Shown: positions 11,456 to 24,429 of the stretch, one piece after another
Position numbering within the stretch: the stretch's first letter is position 1
Layout: the number at the start of each line of letters is the position of its first letter
Made by a program: the position numbers and the translations under genes
Assembly (NCBI GenBank): GCA_008692225.1
Contig: VICG01000015.1
Span: forward strand, 823,001 to 887,000
DNA: 64,000 bases
DNA from: Monilinia fructicola
Taxonomy: Eukaryota; Ascomycota; Leotiomycetes; Helotiales; Sclerotiniaceae
Direction of reading: 5' to 3'
Notes under the pieces: generated by a model
What the model was told of the DNA's origin: nothing
The model's database searches: none
The model's input: the letters and a program-made list of their open reading frames with translations, nothing else

Positions 11456-12271
11456 CTAGATAAAGCCCCCATTGATCGATATATATTCCTGCGATTCCTC
11501 CAATTGAGCTCCTTTCTTCGCCTCCCAATCTGCCTCCTCGTTCCATTCTCTCGGGATTCTCCAAAACGAGATCGCAATACCATGAGGAGGATGTGTGTAA
11601 GACAATGGCATATCCAATCTCTTAATCAGATGTACCAGCCTCTTCCACAAATCTTGGTTTTTGACCGGTTGTCCCGCGCTAGTTCGCCATCCTCGACGAA
11701 TCCATTCGTAAATCCAGTGCGTGATGCCAAAAACTACATATTCGGAATCCGTGGCAATCACCAGACGGCTCCAGGGACCCATGTCATCTCCTTGCCAAGG
11801 GCGGTACTCGAGTGCGGCAATCACGGCACGAAGCTCGGCGCGGTTGCTGGTTTGGGGATACGCTTCGCCCGTTGGCCCACGATTCTCGAGCCGGAACTTC
11901 GCCTTCTGTTGCGGAGATATGACGAAGCCACAGCCCGCCTGGGGGCTCGAAAGCCCGTTGCCAAAACAGGCACCATCTGTGTAGATGAGAATTTCTTGCG
12001 CGTTTGTGCGTCGAATGAAGCGACGTGATCCTATGAAGAGCTTACGGGGGGTATCGGTCGGGCTGGGGGGCACAAATTCTGTGATGGTGGGGATGCCATC
12101 GAATTCGTGGGGTGCATGGCGTCCGTTATCTTCATATGGGTTTTGAATGAAGCCATGGCGACGGCCGAACACTTGATGGCGGCTAGAGCTCTCGCGGACC
12201 CGATTTTGATTGGCAGGATTCATGTCTGGAACCCAGCTAGATGCGGTGGTGGATGAAAGGGAGTATGGCAA
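11456..12271 (-). CDS. RNase H domain protein
   Basis: Single-exon 271-residue protein with a C-terminal RNase H fold, expected to cut RNA in RNA-DNA hybrids. The first ~90 residues are Pro/Arg/Asn-rich and not conserved in an obvious way. The catalytic acidic residues are in order: Asp99 in IYTDGACFGNG, Glu146 in SNRAELRAV, Asp175 in IATDSEYVV and Asp248 in REWNEEADWEAK. A basic Trp-rich handle (WIYEWIRRGWRTSAGQPVKN) lies between, as in eukaryotic RNase H1, but I see no N-terminal hybrid-binding domain. This shorter fungal type resembles stand-alone RNase H-like proteins often annotated simply as RNase H. A domesticated retroelement origin is possible but no flanking retroelement sequence is visible. 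No frameshift. Confidence 0.9.
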   Translation of the reverse strand: MPYSLSSTTASSWVPDMNPANQNRVRESSSRHQVFGRRHGFIQNPYEDNGRHAPHEFDGIPTITEFVPPSPTDTPRKLFIGSRRFIRRTNAQEILIYTDGACFGNGLSSPQAGCGFVISPQQKAKFRLENRGPTGEAYPQTSNRAELRAVIAALEYRPWQGDDMGPWSRLVIATDSEYVVFGITHWIYEWIRRGWRTSAGQPVKNQDLWKRLVHLIKRLDMPLSYTHPPHGIAISFWRIPREWNEEADWEAKKGAQLEESQEYISINGGFI

Positions 12272-14347
12272 GAGGATGAATCCCTTCTCGTAGCTTCAAT
12301 GGAGTTTCAGTGAAAGATTATGAGAATATGTTTAACAACTATGGTACATGAGTGGAGAAGAAGAACAACAAGAAGAAGAAGAGATTGAAGATTGGGAATG
12401 GATTAATGTAGATTAAATAGTAGGAAGGGACGGTCTGTTCTTTCCTCCTTTGTTTGTAGGCAGGTGCGGACAGTTAGAGAATGCAAGAGCGTATGCATGT
12501 GATATATCCAGTCCAAAATCTTCAGGCTCAAATTCACAAGACGCTTGTCACATCGCCATAAAAATTGTTTGAGCAAACAAAAATGTGGAAAAATCACTAA
12601 AGTCTAGTCTTGTTCAATTCCAAATCTGTAGTGGTACAAATCAGCTAAGATATCATATAGAAGAATTTATAACTTGAATTTTCTATCTAACAAGATATTT
12701 GGATTCCCTGTTGACGTCTTCTTTCATCCCAAGCAACCAAAGCACCTAATCTTTAAATCTCATAAGCATACTGTACAGACGTGTCTTAATCGCAATTCAT
12801 ACTAGGCCCCTATGGCCCTAAACAAGGTAGACTGGAAAGAAGGACACCTCTTTATGTTCAAGCAACGTGCTGATATCATCATGATTGAATGAACAACTTC
12901 CCAAATGATAGAGACTGAAGGATAGAGGATATTTCTCTATGATGAAAACACCCTTACAAACAACTCGTGAGTCACGCCCTTTGCTTCATGGAACCAATCA
13001 TAAAATGCTGATGTTCAGAAAGCGTTCTGCAGCTTTGAGATACTAGGTACGTCCCACCTGTGGACATCAAGTATTTTGACACCATCCAGTCACTTGTAGA
13101 ATACTTGACCCAAGCAAAGTCCATACTGAGAATCTCCATGCAATCTTCGTGCAATAGATATATCAGGAATGACCTATACAGGCTGTGATTGGATAGCATC
13201 ACGCGCGTGTTGGCAATTGGCTTCCCATTCTATCCGCCGAATGACTGATGCTATTAACTTTCAAATCGGATATAATCCTTAAGCTGCTAATCTCAACTCG
13301 TCGGTGCCTTTTCTTGCTGTAAAACTATCCGCAGCGAATATGAAAAAGTGAAGAATCCAGACTCAAAATCATTCCCATATCATTCCAGATAAGATGGTAT
13401 ATACGTGGTATGAAAATTGCAAGTGTGATATCTGTCCACTTCCTTGAAGCCAAGATTATCATGGTCGTTTATGGATATGCGCATGGGATATACGGTATCT
13501 CGTCTCAATAATATTATCTGAATGGTGCCTCTGGTATTCCATGATTTTGAGGGGAGAGGAATTCAAGAAATTTATTTGGGGAAGATGAAGAACGAAGTTG
13601 TACATGGTTGGCAGTTATCATGCTCGAGAGGAAAGGACACCATGATGGCGTCCAAGATTGAGGTATTATATTAGATTACCAAGCTAATTAGAATGGAATG
13701 TTGATGGATTTCCGAATAAAGAGTCACAATAAATAAAAGGGGTGTGTAAATATTAATCTTATTAATTCTTGATTGATAAATCATACATAAATCATATACA
13801 AGTATACATTTCTAATCAAATATATCGAAGTTACTACTTCTATTAGACGATTCGTATTACTCGTGTACAATAGCACTTATACAAAGATCTACTTAATACC
13901 TACCTAGTAAATATCATCGACTACCTTTTCTCTATTACGGAGTACAGCTAGAACTGCTTATCATCTAACACCTACTCGCACTCCCTCCCACTCCCACTCT
14001 CACTCACACTCATACTCACACTCACACTATCAAAGTATTTCTTTAATCAAAATCCCAACTAGCCCCCTAGTTCCCTCATTTAATTCGCTCATTAATTTCA
14101 AGGTTCTCGCCGCTTAAAAACCTGCATCCCTTATCCTCCCTCTGAACAGTTCACAAATCTCGCAGTGTCCACCGCTTATCTCAAACGGACTCGCTTACGT
14201 CATGCGATGGAATTTATAAAACAGCGCTGGATCCTACTGTGTTCAAGAATTTGTATTATCAATAAATACTCTACTCGAGTACGACCTAGGTACCGCTACC
14301 ATACTCAACAACCTAGGGTCTGGACCTAGGCTTTTGGGATAGGGATT
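12272..14347. other. 2.1-kb spacer between divergent RNase H and YVC1 genes
   Basis: No gene supported. It should contain the promoters of both flanking genes. An AAGAAGAAC-type purine stretch sits at about 12355-12385 in the RNase H leader. A (CACT/CTCACA)n run lies at 13976-14030, ahead of the channel gene. The minus frame at 12972-13202 has no domain or splice support. Confidence 0.5.
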
Positions 14348-17289
14348 ATGGGCCAATCTTCCTCCTCTTCCTCTTCTATTTCTCCTAGAACCTCGACGCA
14401 TCCTAATTCTAGAAACCCGAGACATTTTTTAACTGAGAACGATAGTGATAGTGCGAATGCGAATGGGCGTGAGAGATATCGTGTTACCGAAACCACGCAG
14501 TTATTGACTCCTGAGCCCGAGGAAGATATTGAGGGCGGTGGGAGTGCAAGGCCCGCAGGTGGGAATAGGGATGCGAGGAATGCGCTTAATTCTATAGGGA
14601 GGCACGATGGCCATGCGTGCTTTCACCCTCATGCTATTGGGGATATCTGCTATCCCCAGGATGAATTTGGAGATTTGCCGGTTTATAAGACGATTCATCG
14701 GTTGGTCTTTCTACTCCGCTTTGTGTATGAGGATTAAAATGATATTAATAATGATACAGGATAAGGAGAGATATTATTGCGGCGATTGGTAAGTTCTCGC
14801 GGATGGAGGGGAGACACAGAAGTTAGGCTAATAGGGGTGATAGATGATCCGTATAGTTTGGAACAGTTGAGGGATCCGAGGTTGAATGTTTCGGTTGTGA
14901 GACCGTTGGTTGATAGGTTGTATGATTTGAATGATTTGTCCGTTGGTATGTTGTTATTTTTTCTTCTTGCTTTTGGTGCGGTTGATCTTTTTGGGGGCAG
15001 ATGATTTATACAATCATTTTAGAAGGATGATGTTGTGTTCGATATATTGAAGGGGAGTTCTGATAGGGAAAGTGGTGGTGTGGTAGAGGCACTCTCGGCG
15101 GTTCTTGAAAAGCATATAAACACGCCTGATTCCTTACCCTAGCTCATTCGGAGGCTCCCTTGTCTCCTTCAAATTTGTCTACTGTTATCTCTAAATGCTA
15201 ATTAGAAACCAGTATACTGTCTACTCGTCAATAAAACCCAATTTCAACGCGAACAAGTGGCACTCCCACATCAGCAAAGCATTTGTACCACACGTGCTCA
15301 TCTATGCGAAATAGTTGCCAATCGAGTCCTGCGCCGTTTTCATGAGGATCATACGGGCTCAGAGGGCTTACTTCTCCTCTCTCGTATTCTTGTAGGAGGT
15401 TTCGATCCATTTCAAGGAGCACCAAATAATGTCATCCGAGAAAGTAGTAACTATAGCTGGGCTGCAACATCTCGTACGGGTGTTAGTCGAAGATTACCAG
15501 CTCTGGAAATTGCTATTACATCCCAAAGCAAAGCTTTCTTAAGTTCATCGGCATGTCAAAAAGTTATTAGCGCAATTTATGAAGGTAGAGTTATATATAC
15601 CCCAACGGCGTTTATGGATATTCTACCTGATCACTACAAGAATAAGCCGATTTCTTTGTACAATCCAAGAGAGGCACCATTGTTTAATCAATATAGACTT
15701 ATAGTTCCTCGTACGAGGAATTATTTGGAAGTGTGCCACTTTCTACTTCTGTTGGTCTTCTATCTATATGTAATGGCAGATCGTGATCCATCTACATTTG
15801 GTAGTATGGAATTACTATTCATTATTTACACCTCGGGCTGGACTTTGGATCAATTGTAAGTTTTTTGGTTACTTACCAGTCGGGTTTTATTTCTCTTACT
15901 AATACTAAATATAGTTGCTCTATCCTAGAACACGGATGGCACGTATACACCCAAAACCTCTGGTCGTTCCTCGATGTTACGTTTGCCGTAATCTTCGGGA
16001 TTTATCTTGCACTTCGCTTCAAGGGCTGGCATACTGATAACGTCGGTACTGGCCAGCAAGCCTTAGATGTGCTCGCCTTGGGGGCGCCTGTCCTTGTTCC
16101 ACGTCTAGCATTCAATCTCATGTCCGAAAATATGCTGTTTATCTCGCTTCGAGCCATGATGCGCGATTTTACGGTCTTAACTATCCTTGCTGTATGGTGT
16201 TTTGCTGGATTTCTGCTCTCCATGATATGGCTTGGTAATGGCATCCACGAACCGATTACCGTTTCTAAATGGATGCTTTGGATATGGTTTGGACTGGACG
16301 GCACTGGCATCACAACCTCCGCTCAGTTCCATTGGCTCCTTGGTCCTATTCTCATGGTCACTTTCGCATTCCTAGGCAATACCCTCTTCCTCACCATCCT
16401 CGTCTCCATGCTATCAACCACATTCTCCACCATTGTCTCCAATGCTACTGCTGAAATACAATTCCGCCGCGCTGTCCTCACCCTCGAAGGTGTGAAGTCA
16501 GACTCGCTATTTGCATACTTTCCCCCCTTCAATATTCTTGCCCTCTTCGTTCTCATGCCCCTCAAATTCGTCCTTACACCCCGCTGGTTTCATAAAATAA
16601 ACGTAGCGGCCGTTCGTTTTCTCAATGCCCCTCTCTTACTTCTCATTGGCTACCTTGAGCGCCGTCAATTGTGGGCTGGTCACCGTCGCCAAAAAGAAGC
16701 AGAACAACTACCCCGTTCTCCACCTCGTCCCCGCCTTTGGGACTTCTCGAGGGGATTTAGCGTTCATGGAGACTTACAAGCAGTATTTGACACTGAGCCT
16801 CCAAGTGATATCGAGGACGAAATTGAAAGAGCCGCAGAGAATGACGTCCCGCACGATCGGAATATTTTCGAGCAGGATTTTGCGAGAGAATTCAACAATA
16901 CTGCTTCGACGAAAGCCAACTCAGAGTCTTTGCAGAATGCTCCGAAAAATCCAAGAGAAGATATGAAACGGAGAGATACGGTCAATAGTTCCAAGAGGAT
17001 TCGAAGGGACTCCGTGGCTCCGTTTGCAGGTATGAGTATCCCGAAACATTTGAGGGATTTGTTGAATGAGGGGAGTAGTGACGAGGAAGGTGAGGATATT
17101 CGCGGGAGATTGGGAAAGTTGGAGGAGTCTATCGGGAGGGTTGAGAGGTTGTTGAGCAGGTTATGTAGAGAGTTGGATGGCAAGAGCTTGGAGGGGGAGA
17201 GGGTTGAACTTGCTAGTGAAGAGGGGGGTGGGGATGGTGCATTGAGTGATCTGGATAGAAGTGTCGCGGTGGAGTTTTCGGATGACTAG
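14348..17289 (+). CDS. YVC1: YVC1-type TRP cation channel (vacuolar Ca2+ release)
   Basis: Fungal TRP-like channel. Yeast Yvc1 sits in the vacuolar membrane and releases Ca2+ on hyperosmotic shock. Five exons are inferred: 14348-14700, 14760-14788, 14844-14945, 15213-15855, 15915-17289; all junctions are GT-AG and phases match, giving about 833 residues. The Ser-rich N-terminus leads to a conserved soluble part (DDPYSLEQLRDPRLNVSVVR, then VVYCLLVNKTQF, then LCEIVANRVLRRF). The membrane core spans residues ~330-620, with hydrophobic helices such as CHFLLLLVFYLYVM, FTVLTILAVWCFAGFLL and ILMVTFAFLGNTLFLTILVSML. The segment WFGLDGTGI is a candidate pore region. The C-terminus is acidic, then coiled (LGKLEESIGRVERLLSRLCREL) and ends in acidic residues. 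Exon 2 is only 29 nt. Intron 3 is unusually long (267 nt). No frameshift. Confidence 0.88.
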
Positions 17290-19863
17290 AGTTGTGCTTG
17301 GTTGGTGCAGGGCACGGCCGTGGTGTAAATTCGTAGAGCGGCCCGGAGTACACGTGGGAGGTTGCGTCAAACTGTTTCTATGCACAAAATAGAGGTTGGG
17401 ATGATACCATTGTCGTCTTGTTGGTTAGCGGAGCGAAGCGGAGCCGGGCAGATTAGACTGGAAATGTATAAATGGGGTGTTCTTATTACTGCACATGACG
17501 AATTGGGATATGTGTATATGCATGTATATATCTAAAGCCACATGAAGTATCTACAGACCGGCGCGTGATGTGATTGGTTAATCGCACGACGTGAAGAACA
17601 AGAATCGAAGAGACGGATCGCTAAATTGCCAAACAAGCACGCACTAATGCCAGATGAGGATTCAGATGAATTCCAACCGAGGATCTAAAATTTGCAGACA
17701 ATAGCCCCTTGAAAAGTTTCGGAAGTTTCATCACTTACTTGCCTAGGTGTTTGCGCATATTACTCTTCGCGTCGAGATGCATATCTGATCGTTATTGCGG
17801 GAGAATACCGGAAAGGAAGAGATGCTCGGTGTGGAGTGTGGGGTGGTAGTTTATGTTTTGTGGATGTGCGATGGAGGCCTTTGGTTTAGTGGGATTGGTG
17901 AGTGTGGAGGTTGGAGGTAGGAAGATGGAGATGGGATGGTAAGGTCGATAAGGAGCTGGGCTTTTCAAAGGGGTTGTGAATTACATGTCTGAATTTGGTA
18001 CACTTGCCGAGTGCAGATGTATCTCGAATCTCTGCTATCTAGTTACGGTGGTAGTTATCTTTTGGCTACTTATAGACTGGATTTGAGTGTTGGTTTGATG
18101 TTTGGCGTTAGTTGATGGTGGATTGAATGTCTGTTGGTAGTTCATTTGCTTGTTTGTAGTTTCGTTTCGATTTGGGGATAGATAGTCTGGGTAGGTATCT
18201 AATATTGTATAGGTTATCCTTGACCCACAAAAAAAGTGGTGAAAGGGGAGTTGGTGGTTTATTGGCTGATGTTGTGGTGCTGAATAATAATAGTTCGCTC
18301 TCTTTATAGATACACGACTGGATTCAAGGAGGAAAGTGGATGACAAGTTGAAGCTTTACGAGATATTCAAAATAAATTTCGAGCCAACAAGGTCGAATCG
18401 AGATGGCAGTGTAGGTGAATCTATTGGAAATTTAGGCTGGAAAATAGTCGCTAAAGTGTACAACCGAAGATATAGGCGAGCTAGGTACAGTAAGCGATGG
18501 AGATGGCGAATGAGGACTTCAGTTTAACGAGTCTAATTGAATTCAGAATTACGGCAATACCTAGGGTTTGACAATCAAGTGGCATATGAAAAAAGCTGAG
18601 TTGAACTGGTGAATCAATCTGAGAATAGAGATTGCCTGATTAAGGTGAAAATTAGGTGATGTGTTCACTTTCAACTTTGTAGACGTGCAACACAAGCTTT
18701 TGGGCCAATGAGTCAATTACAGTCAAGGTGAATGAATGAAGTTGACAATGAACCTGCCAGAAATTACTGGTTTAGAAGAAGGAGATTATCTGTATGACAG
18801 AAAATCACTACTTCTCTGAGGTACTTCATCCTTGTTTATGTGCCTCGCTATTGTCAAATCTTCGAGTTTCACAAGGATCAGGAAATAGTGACATATCCGG
18901 TACAGCTTTGCCGTGAATCCAGATCTACACGCTAAGCTTCACTCTTTCCCTGGTCTTCAACTGAGGTACTGTATCAGATCTTCGATGATCATTCGGAGAG
19001 TTCGAGTGCAAGCAAACGCCTATTGGTTGCCGTTATCCGTTCACTACTAACAATAATACATCTAGGGCCAGGTACATTACTACTCTACAAGTCTGACCTA
19101 TCGCATTTGAATTCTAGATAGTGGAGTGATCTTTGAATCCTGTCGGTTCGAATCTATTTCGTCATAACCGTTTACGGCATGTGAGTCTGCTTTCTCATCA
19201 CGTCGTATTGTCGGAGCTGTTCCGTGCGGGGACGGAGGGGTAGTGCATATCCCATATCTCGTGGTACCCCCTTATTCGGTGACAAGCAGGTAGTTGTCAA
19301 CTTGAAGAAATTTCAAGTTAGCTGATTGGATCTATGTGGGGTATCCCTGCAGACGTTGCTGCGACTTTCCGTTAAAGCTGAATGCATCACATCGCCACGC
19401 TTGCATATTCTTTCTTTTTCTGTATTATATTGCTTCCCGTGCAATAGTTCTAATGCAGACTGTTCTATCATCATCGTGCTTTCGATCAATTTTCAGCCAG
19501 CCCACCGACACTGATAGTCTGCAGCGTCAAGACTCAAGAGTAGTTTAGGCGTTATCTTGACGAGCTGTCATTGTGAATGCGGATGTGTTAATGCAGATAA
19601 TGGAATTGTACCAATCGCATCAATCAATTTGATAGTAATGATTCAATCGATTTGAATAATGGTTTGGCTTTTCACGACGGGGGTTACATACTGACATCCC
19701 ATGGCATATTTATACCAGTTGATATTCCATAAGACGAGGAGATGAAGAAAGCCAACAATCTACAATATCCATTTTATCTCCTCTGTAAAGTACTCACTAC
19801 TGTTAAAGTTTTGCAATTGATGGTTGTTCAGTACCTCGAAGCTCTGTTCCTCGATCCTTCACC
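17290..19863. other. 2.6-kb spacer
   Basis: No gene supported. Frames of 60-100 residues appear on both strands without domains or splice logic. A GGTTCGAATC string at about 19145 resembles a tRNA B box but lacks a matching T stem and acceptor stem. The last few hundred bases are the upstream region of the gene at 19864. Confidence 0.5.
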
Positions 19864-21373
19864 ATGGCGCTCGCATACCCCGAAGGAGAATGTTTCTTTG
19901 TGCGAGATGGTATACGCGCTGGGAAACCCACTCATTATTCCTACAATGCCAACAATCCCCAACATTTCAAGAACCATATGATGGTTGAATACATCTGGAA
20001 TAGGCCTGCACATTCTTCATGGGATTCCAACTCGGGATACAACAGCCGTGGTCAGTATCATCCACGGACTGCTTATACTATTACTAGAGTACTGCTGCGG
20101 TCCTACCATGGTGGCTTTAATTACTTGCCGTTTTCCTATGGTCCGTCTGAGACCAATATTCGTACGAGAGTGCAGCATGAGCTTTGTACGCACCCTAGGA
20201 CTTTCGAACGATTGGTGGTATGGAGCTTCAGATCAGGTATTCATTCTCGTCCACTTTATTGCTTTCTTTCAACTGATTTTTCCAGTCTTGGTTCATGCAT
20301 ATGCCCATGCCTCGAATAGGCGAATGGGTTTGGATAGATGTAAGTATCTCAACATGGTTTGAAACAGAAATGAAAGTGGCTAACAAATCCATCTGCTGGA
20401 TAGATGGTTGCCCATATTCGAGCAATCTACCTCCCCCTATCCTTCTATGCGTCGGAGAACAACCAAAACTTATGTTGTTTCGTGCAGATAAACTTTGCAC
20501 AGAACCGGGTCGTTGCAATCTGGCGCGGCGGCAACAGCATGGTGACCCATCCAATGAACATTACTACAGGTATAGGTATTTGGCAGGGTCATACCCTTGG
20601 ACTCAACGTGCACGAACTCTTGAAACTTCTCTCCCTTCCTCGTCAACTCCGTAAAGAAACCCCATACTCAGCCAGACTTATCAAAATCGTCCCGAATGGT
20701 GCCGTCAGGACGGTCAATACAGTTGTCACAACTTACAGGAAGGAATATGATGTCGAATGGCTCACAGTTGCCAAAGCCAATTTCGGGTTAGATCTCCAGT
20801 GGAAACCTGCCGAGCGTTCCAGTTGGCTCAACGACTTCTTCAGAGATGTACTCACGAATCTCATCTCCATGATTCCTGTAGCGGGTCCATTTCTAGCTAT
20901 ACTCTTCCCTGTCGCGTGGACACTTGTCGTTGATCCTGATTCGGCATGGGATGTGTTGCGAGACCTCGTTCCAGCTGTAAACCTCACTGATCAAATGGTG
21001 AGAGCACTATTGACTTCTCTGGAGGAAACGAAGGAGTACTTGCCCGAAGGATGGGATCATATTACTCTCCCTCAACAACCAAAAATCGGTGGCTATGATT
21101 AGAAACAAAGCGAACAATGTTCCTGGACCCACTGAGAAACAGGAAGCTTTCACCGAAAAAGTCGCCGGAGAGACTATTGCAGGTTTGGCATTCTGCATCG
21201 CTGAGGACATCCTTGCAAACAGCGGAAAAGAGAGAATCATTAAGCATCGTATTGAAGATGCGCCACCTGATGAGGGCGGAAATCCGGAAGGAGAGGTTGA
21301 GCTAGTGACTCCACCAACTGACCTTCCAGATCAGAAGGAGGGTGATGAAGGACGAATGGGAGGGGTGGAGTGA
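19864..21373 (+). CDS. Unrecognised fungal protein, multi-exon, one probable frameshift
   Basis: I do not recognise this family. Proposed exons: 19864-20140, 20199-20236, 20286-20339, 20404 to the end. All introns are GT-AG (58, 49 and 64 nt) and phases match; the third has a GTAAGT donor and a GCTAAC branch site. The N-terminus starts MALAYPEGECFFVRDGIRAG. Joining the exons gives an aromatic-rich stretch containing NDWWYGASDQ, SWFMHMPMPRIGEWVWID and MVAHIRAIYLPLSFYA. The middle has AIWRGGNSMVTHPMNITTG. One hydrophobic segment (LISMIPVAGPFLAILFPVAW) could be a membrane helix or hairpin. The frame stops at 21102, but removing one A from the run at 21081-21085 joins it to a coding-like acidic tail ending GRMGGVE at 21373. 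The 58-nt intron is the least certain part. No signal peptide is obvious. Confidence 0.6.
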
Positions 21374-24300
21374 TTAAAACATAGGATCTGGTATGATTCT
21401 AGACCATAGGCAAGATTGTTTCTAGGGTAGGGAGAATGCTGTGGGTTTCAAAACCCGCTAACTTTGACAACCACGGGCAATTTTTATATCATGGACCGTG
21501 CAATTGGGGCTGTCTTTATCTTTATTCACAATGATTTTGGCTTACTGATGTGAGTTTGATGTATTCGCCTTGTATTGTGGATCGAGCAATTGGGGCTGTC
21601 TTTATCTTTTTCCACGATGTTGGTTTAATGATGTGGGTTTGTTGTATTCGTCTGAAACATTTAGCAAGTAGCTCGAGATTGATTGAATTTGCAATATTTC
21701 ACAATCTATTCAAAAGATACAGTGAAAGATTTCAGAATTGAATATAGATCAAATGTCAGGAAACATAAGGATTCACGATCGACTCCTTCAAGGCGGATGA
21801 GAAGAAAGACAGGTAAATAAGTTTATCGTCGCCAGCGGAGCTTCCGCCCGATATCTATACTCATGAATCATGACTAGCTACGGCCGAGAAACACCAGATA
21901 GCAAAAAACATAAGATTGTGTAAACTATATTTACAGGACAGGATATAAGGAGGGTAGTTGAATGTGAAGAGATTTGATGATTCAGTCAGTGCTGGTGAGC
22001 AGACTCAGAAGAGCTCGACGACTCCATCCCTGGAACTCAGAAAACATATTATCAGCGAATAGAGTGTAGAGCGCAGATTGGATCTATGTATATGAGAAGA
22101 ATAGCAGTGCTTAGAACTTGATAAAAGTCCATAGATGGAAATGGCAATGTTAGTGAGATGATGATAGCTACTGACTACTAACCATGTCATGTTAGACATG
22201 TTCCTCGATTTCAGTCGTTTCTAATTAGATAGATTCCCAAGAGTGTTCAAAGGTCAAGTAGCAACGCTATCGAAAGAGAAATACAGTAGGTGCTGAGACG
22301 GTCATCGCAAGTGATGTATAATTACTTACTACTTTACGAGCTATCGCCATGGGCTTTCTATTCATGAGACTTAGATACACGCAGCATAATTTTCCAAATT
22401 GCCCAAATCAGGAATTTCTCGTCTTTGCGAAGAGAAAACCAACACAGTCATACAGATCTTCATGCCACGATCTGGACTTAGCACTATCAGTTAAGTCAGT
22501 ATCGCCGACCAAAATTATCAATTATCGCTTATTGCTACTCCCAAGCCTCCTGAACGCAAATCAATAGTACAAGCTCGAGAGTATTTCATAGGCTCGTACC
22601 AAAGATATCGAGTATTGACCTCGCCATGAAGTTGATGTTGACGACCTAAATGCCCTATTGCTACAAACTACTTCTTGTTGAAGAACATACTTTTAATAAG
22701 AGAACAAGAAAAGTCGAGGATCAAGAGCTGTATGATAGCTTCTCCCACGAAGAATTTATAACAATTCTGGACTAAAAGTCGACTATAATATTTTGATATT
22801 TTGGGGTTACCGGGAAGAAATGTCACGCTTAGTTGTGAATGATCTCTCTAGTCATCTAGATAAAATAGAACAGATGAAAATGAAATTAACATGATTACTC
22901 AAAAACGCCTCCATGCAGTACTCAGTACCCTCTATCATGCAATGATAAACTCGCACTTCCTACTCTCCGTGCCAAAGAACTCAGATGAACCCCCCTGAAA
23001 GGTCTACCAAGTAGCTGTACAACTAAAACAAAAGAGGTCTACCCATCAACATGCTAGTCACGCAATTTTTTACGGTTTAGTCTTTCACCACCGTATAGCC
23101 AATGCATCGTTAAATGGCCAGAAACCACTAGGAGCCGATTAGATCTTTTCCAGATGTGCAACCAACCCTGAAAGAGCCGAAAGGCATAACAGGTCATCAT
23201 CTGATATTTTTCTGAGCAAGGCAAGCTCATGGATCGTGTGACGGTGGACTTTGTGAGATGAACAGAGGTCAAAAAAGAAGATTTATGCTTTTGTGTAATA
23301 TATATAGTGTTATAAAGAACTGATGGTGAAGGTGCATTGAAAGTACGTAGGGTTTGACAAGGTGCAATGAAAGCCTCAAGCTTTATACGAGGTTAGTTTG
23401 TCTCATCGAAGCACAAGCCATGACTACCATTAAATCCAGTTAGTGACTGGACTCATCTGCTGAATTAAATGTCCAGAAAAGCTATGCGAAGAGAAGTGCA
23501 AGTCCAGTTGCTCCGTTGGGAAAGTGGAAATGGAAATTGTTCTATGGAAGGTTACTCAATCCGCAGATAGCTCGTACACTACATCAGGGATTTCTGGAAT
23601 TATACTCCAAGGCAGGCTTCTTTCGAGCATGCTCGAAAATATCCGCTTCACTTCAGCGTATGATCTTATCCATGAAATTGATGATATCTTACCGCTTAAT
23701 AACAAAATCAGTTCATCTTAACATCATGAGATGATAGTAAATATAAGCCGACAGTGTGAAGTAAAACGAACGACTACACAAAAATAGACAAGAAAAGCTT
23801 TTAACATCAATCTAGAAGATCTACCCAGCCCAAACTTCACAAGAAATTCCACCCAAGCTCACCACATTTTGAATCAAGAAACAAATCCCAACACCTAAAC
23901 CAATGTCCAAGAACATGCCTGCTCTCCTTCCATCGCTCTTTCATACTCTAGAAACCCACTCACTACCTATACAACTTTTCGTCCAGAAGAATCACGCGCA
24001 GCATGCCAACCAACGAGTACATAACTTGAGAGAAAATAGACCATAATTACCGACAACCAAACAGGAAAGTGAAGGGGTTGCTAAATAACACCTAAATTAT
24101 GTGGTAGATTTCCGCATCGATCTTAAAAGCAGACGATCAAGAGGAGCAGTGGCCAAGGGGCTTTCTTGGGGAAGATGTTCTATCCGCTCCACTCCTCATC
24201 ATGGATTGAGTAGGATGAAGAGGAAAGTTCTAGCGTGTACTGCGTTCGTTTGACGCTTCATGAAGGATACATATATGCGATCAAAAGCCGTGACGATAAT

Positions 24301-24429
24301 ATATAGAAACACAACACTTTCCAAAGCACATCATCTCACCTCACTAAAGGCACGCATGTCTCATGACACAATCAACACTCCACACATCCTGAACGTCCCA
24401 GCCCCTCTCAAAATAGATAAATAGACAAA
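21374..24429. other. 3-kb spacer with a local duplication
   Basis: No gene supported. Frames here are short and overlapping. The region begins with an imperfect tandem duplication (21493-21652). The rest is mixed-composition sequence with no repeat, RNA or domain that I can recognise. Confidence 0.5.
21493..21652. repeat. Imperfect direct duplication, two ~75-bp copies
   Basis: Copy one (21493-21568) and copy two (21579-21652) share GCAATTGGGGCTGTCTTTAT and then ATGTGRGTTTGNTGTATTCG, with about a dozen differences. The offset is 86 bp. It lies just downstream of the gene ending at 21373, so one copy may belong to its 3'-UTR. Confidence 0.8.

Noticed and set aside
19100..19170. GGTTCGAATC string resembling a tRNA B box
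   Set aside because: The flanking bases do not form a T stem, and no A box, anticodon arm or acceptor stem fits.
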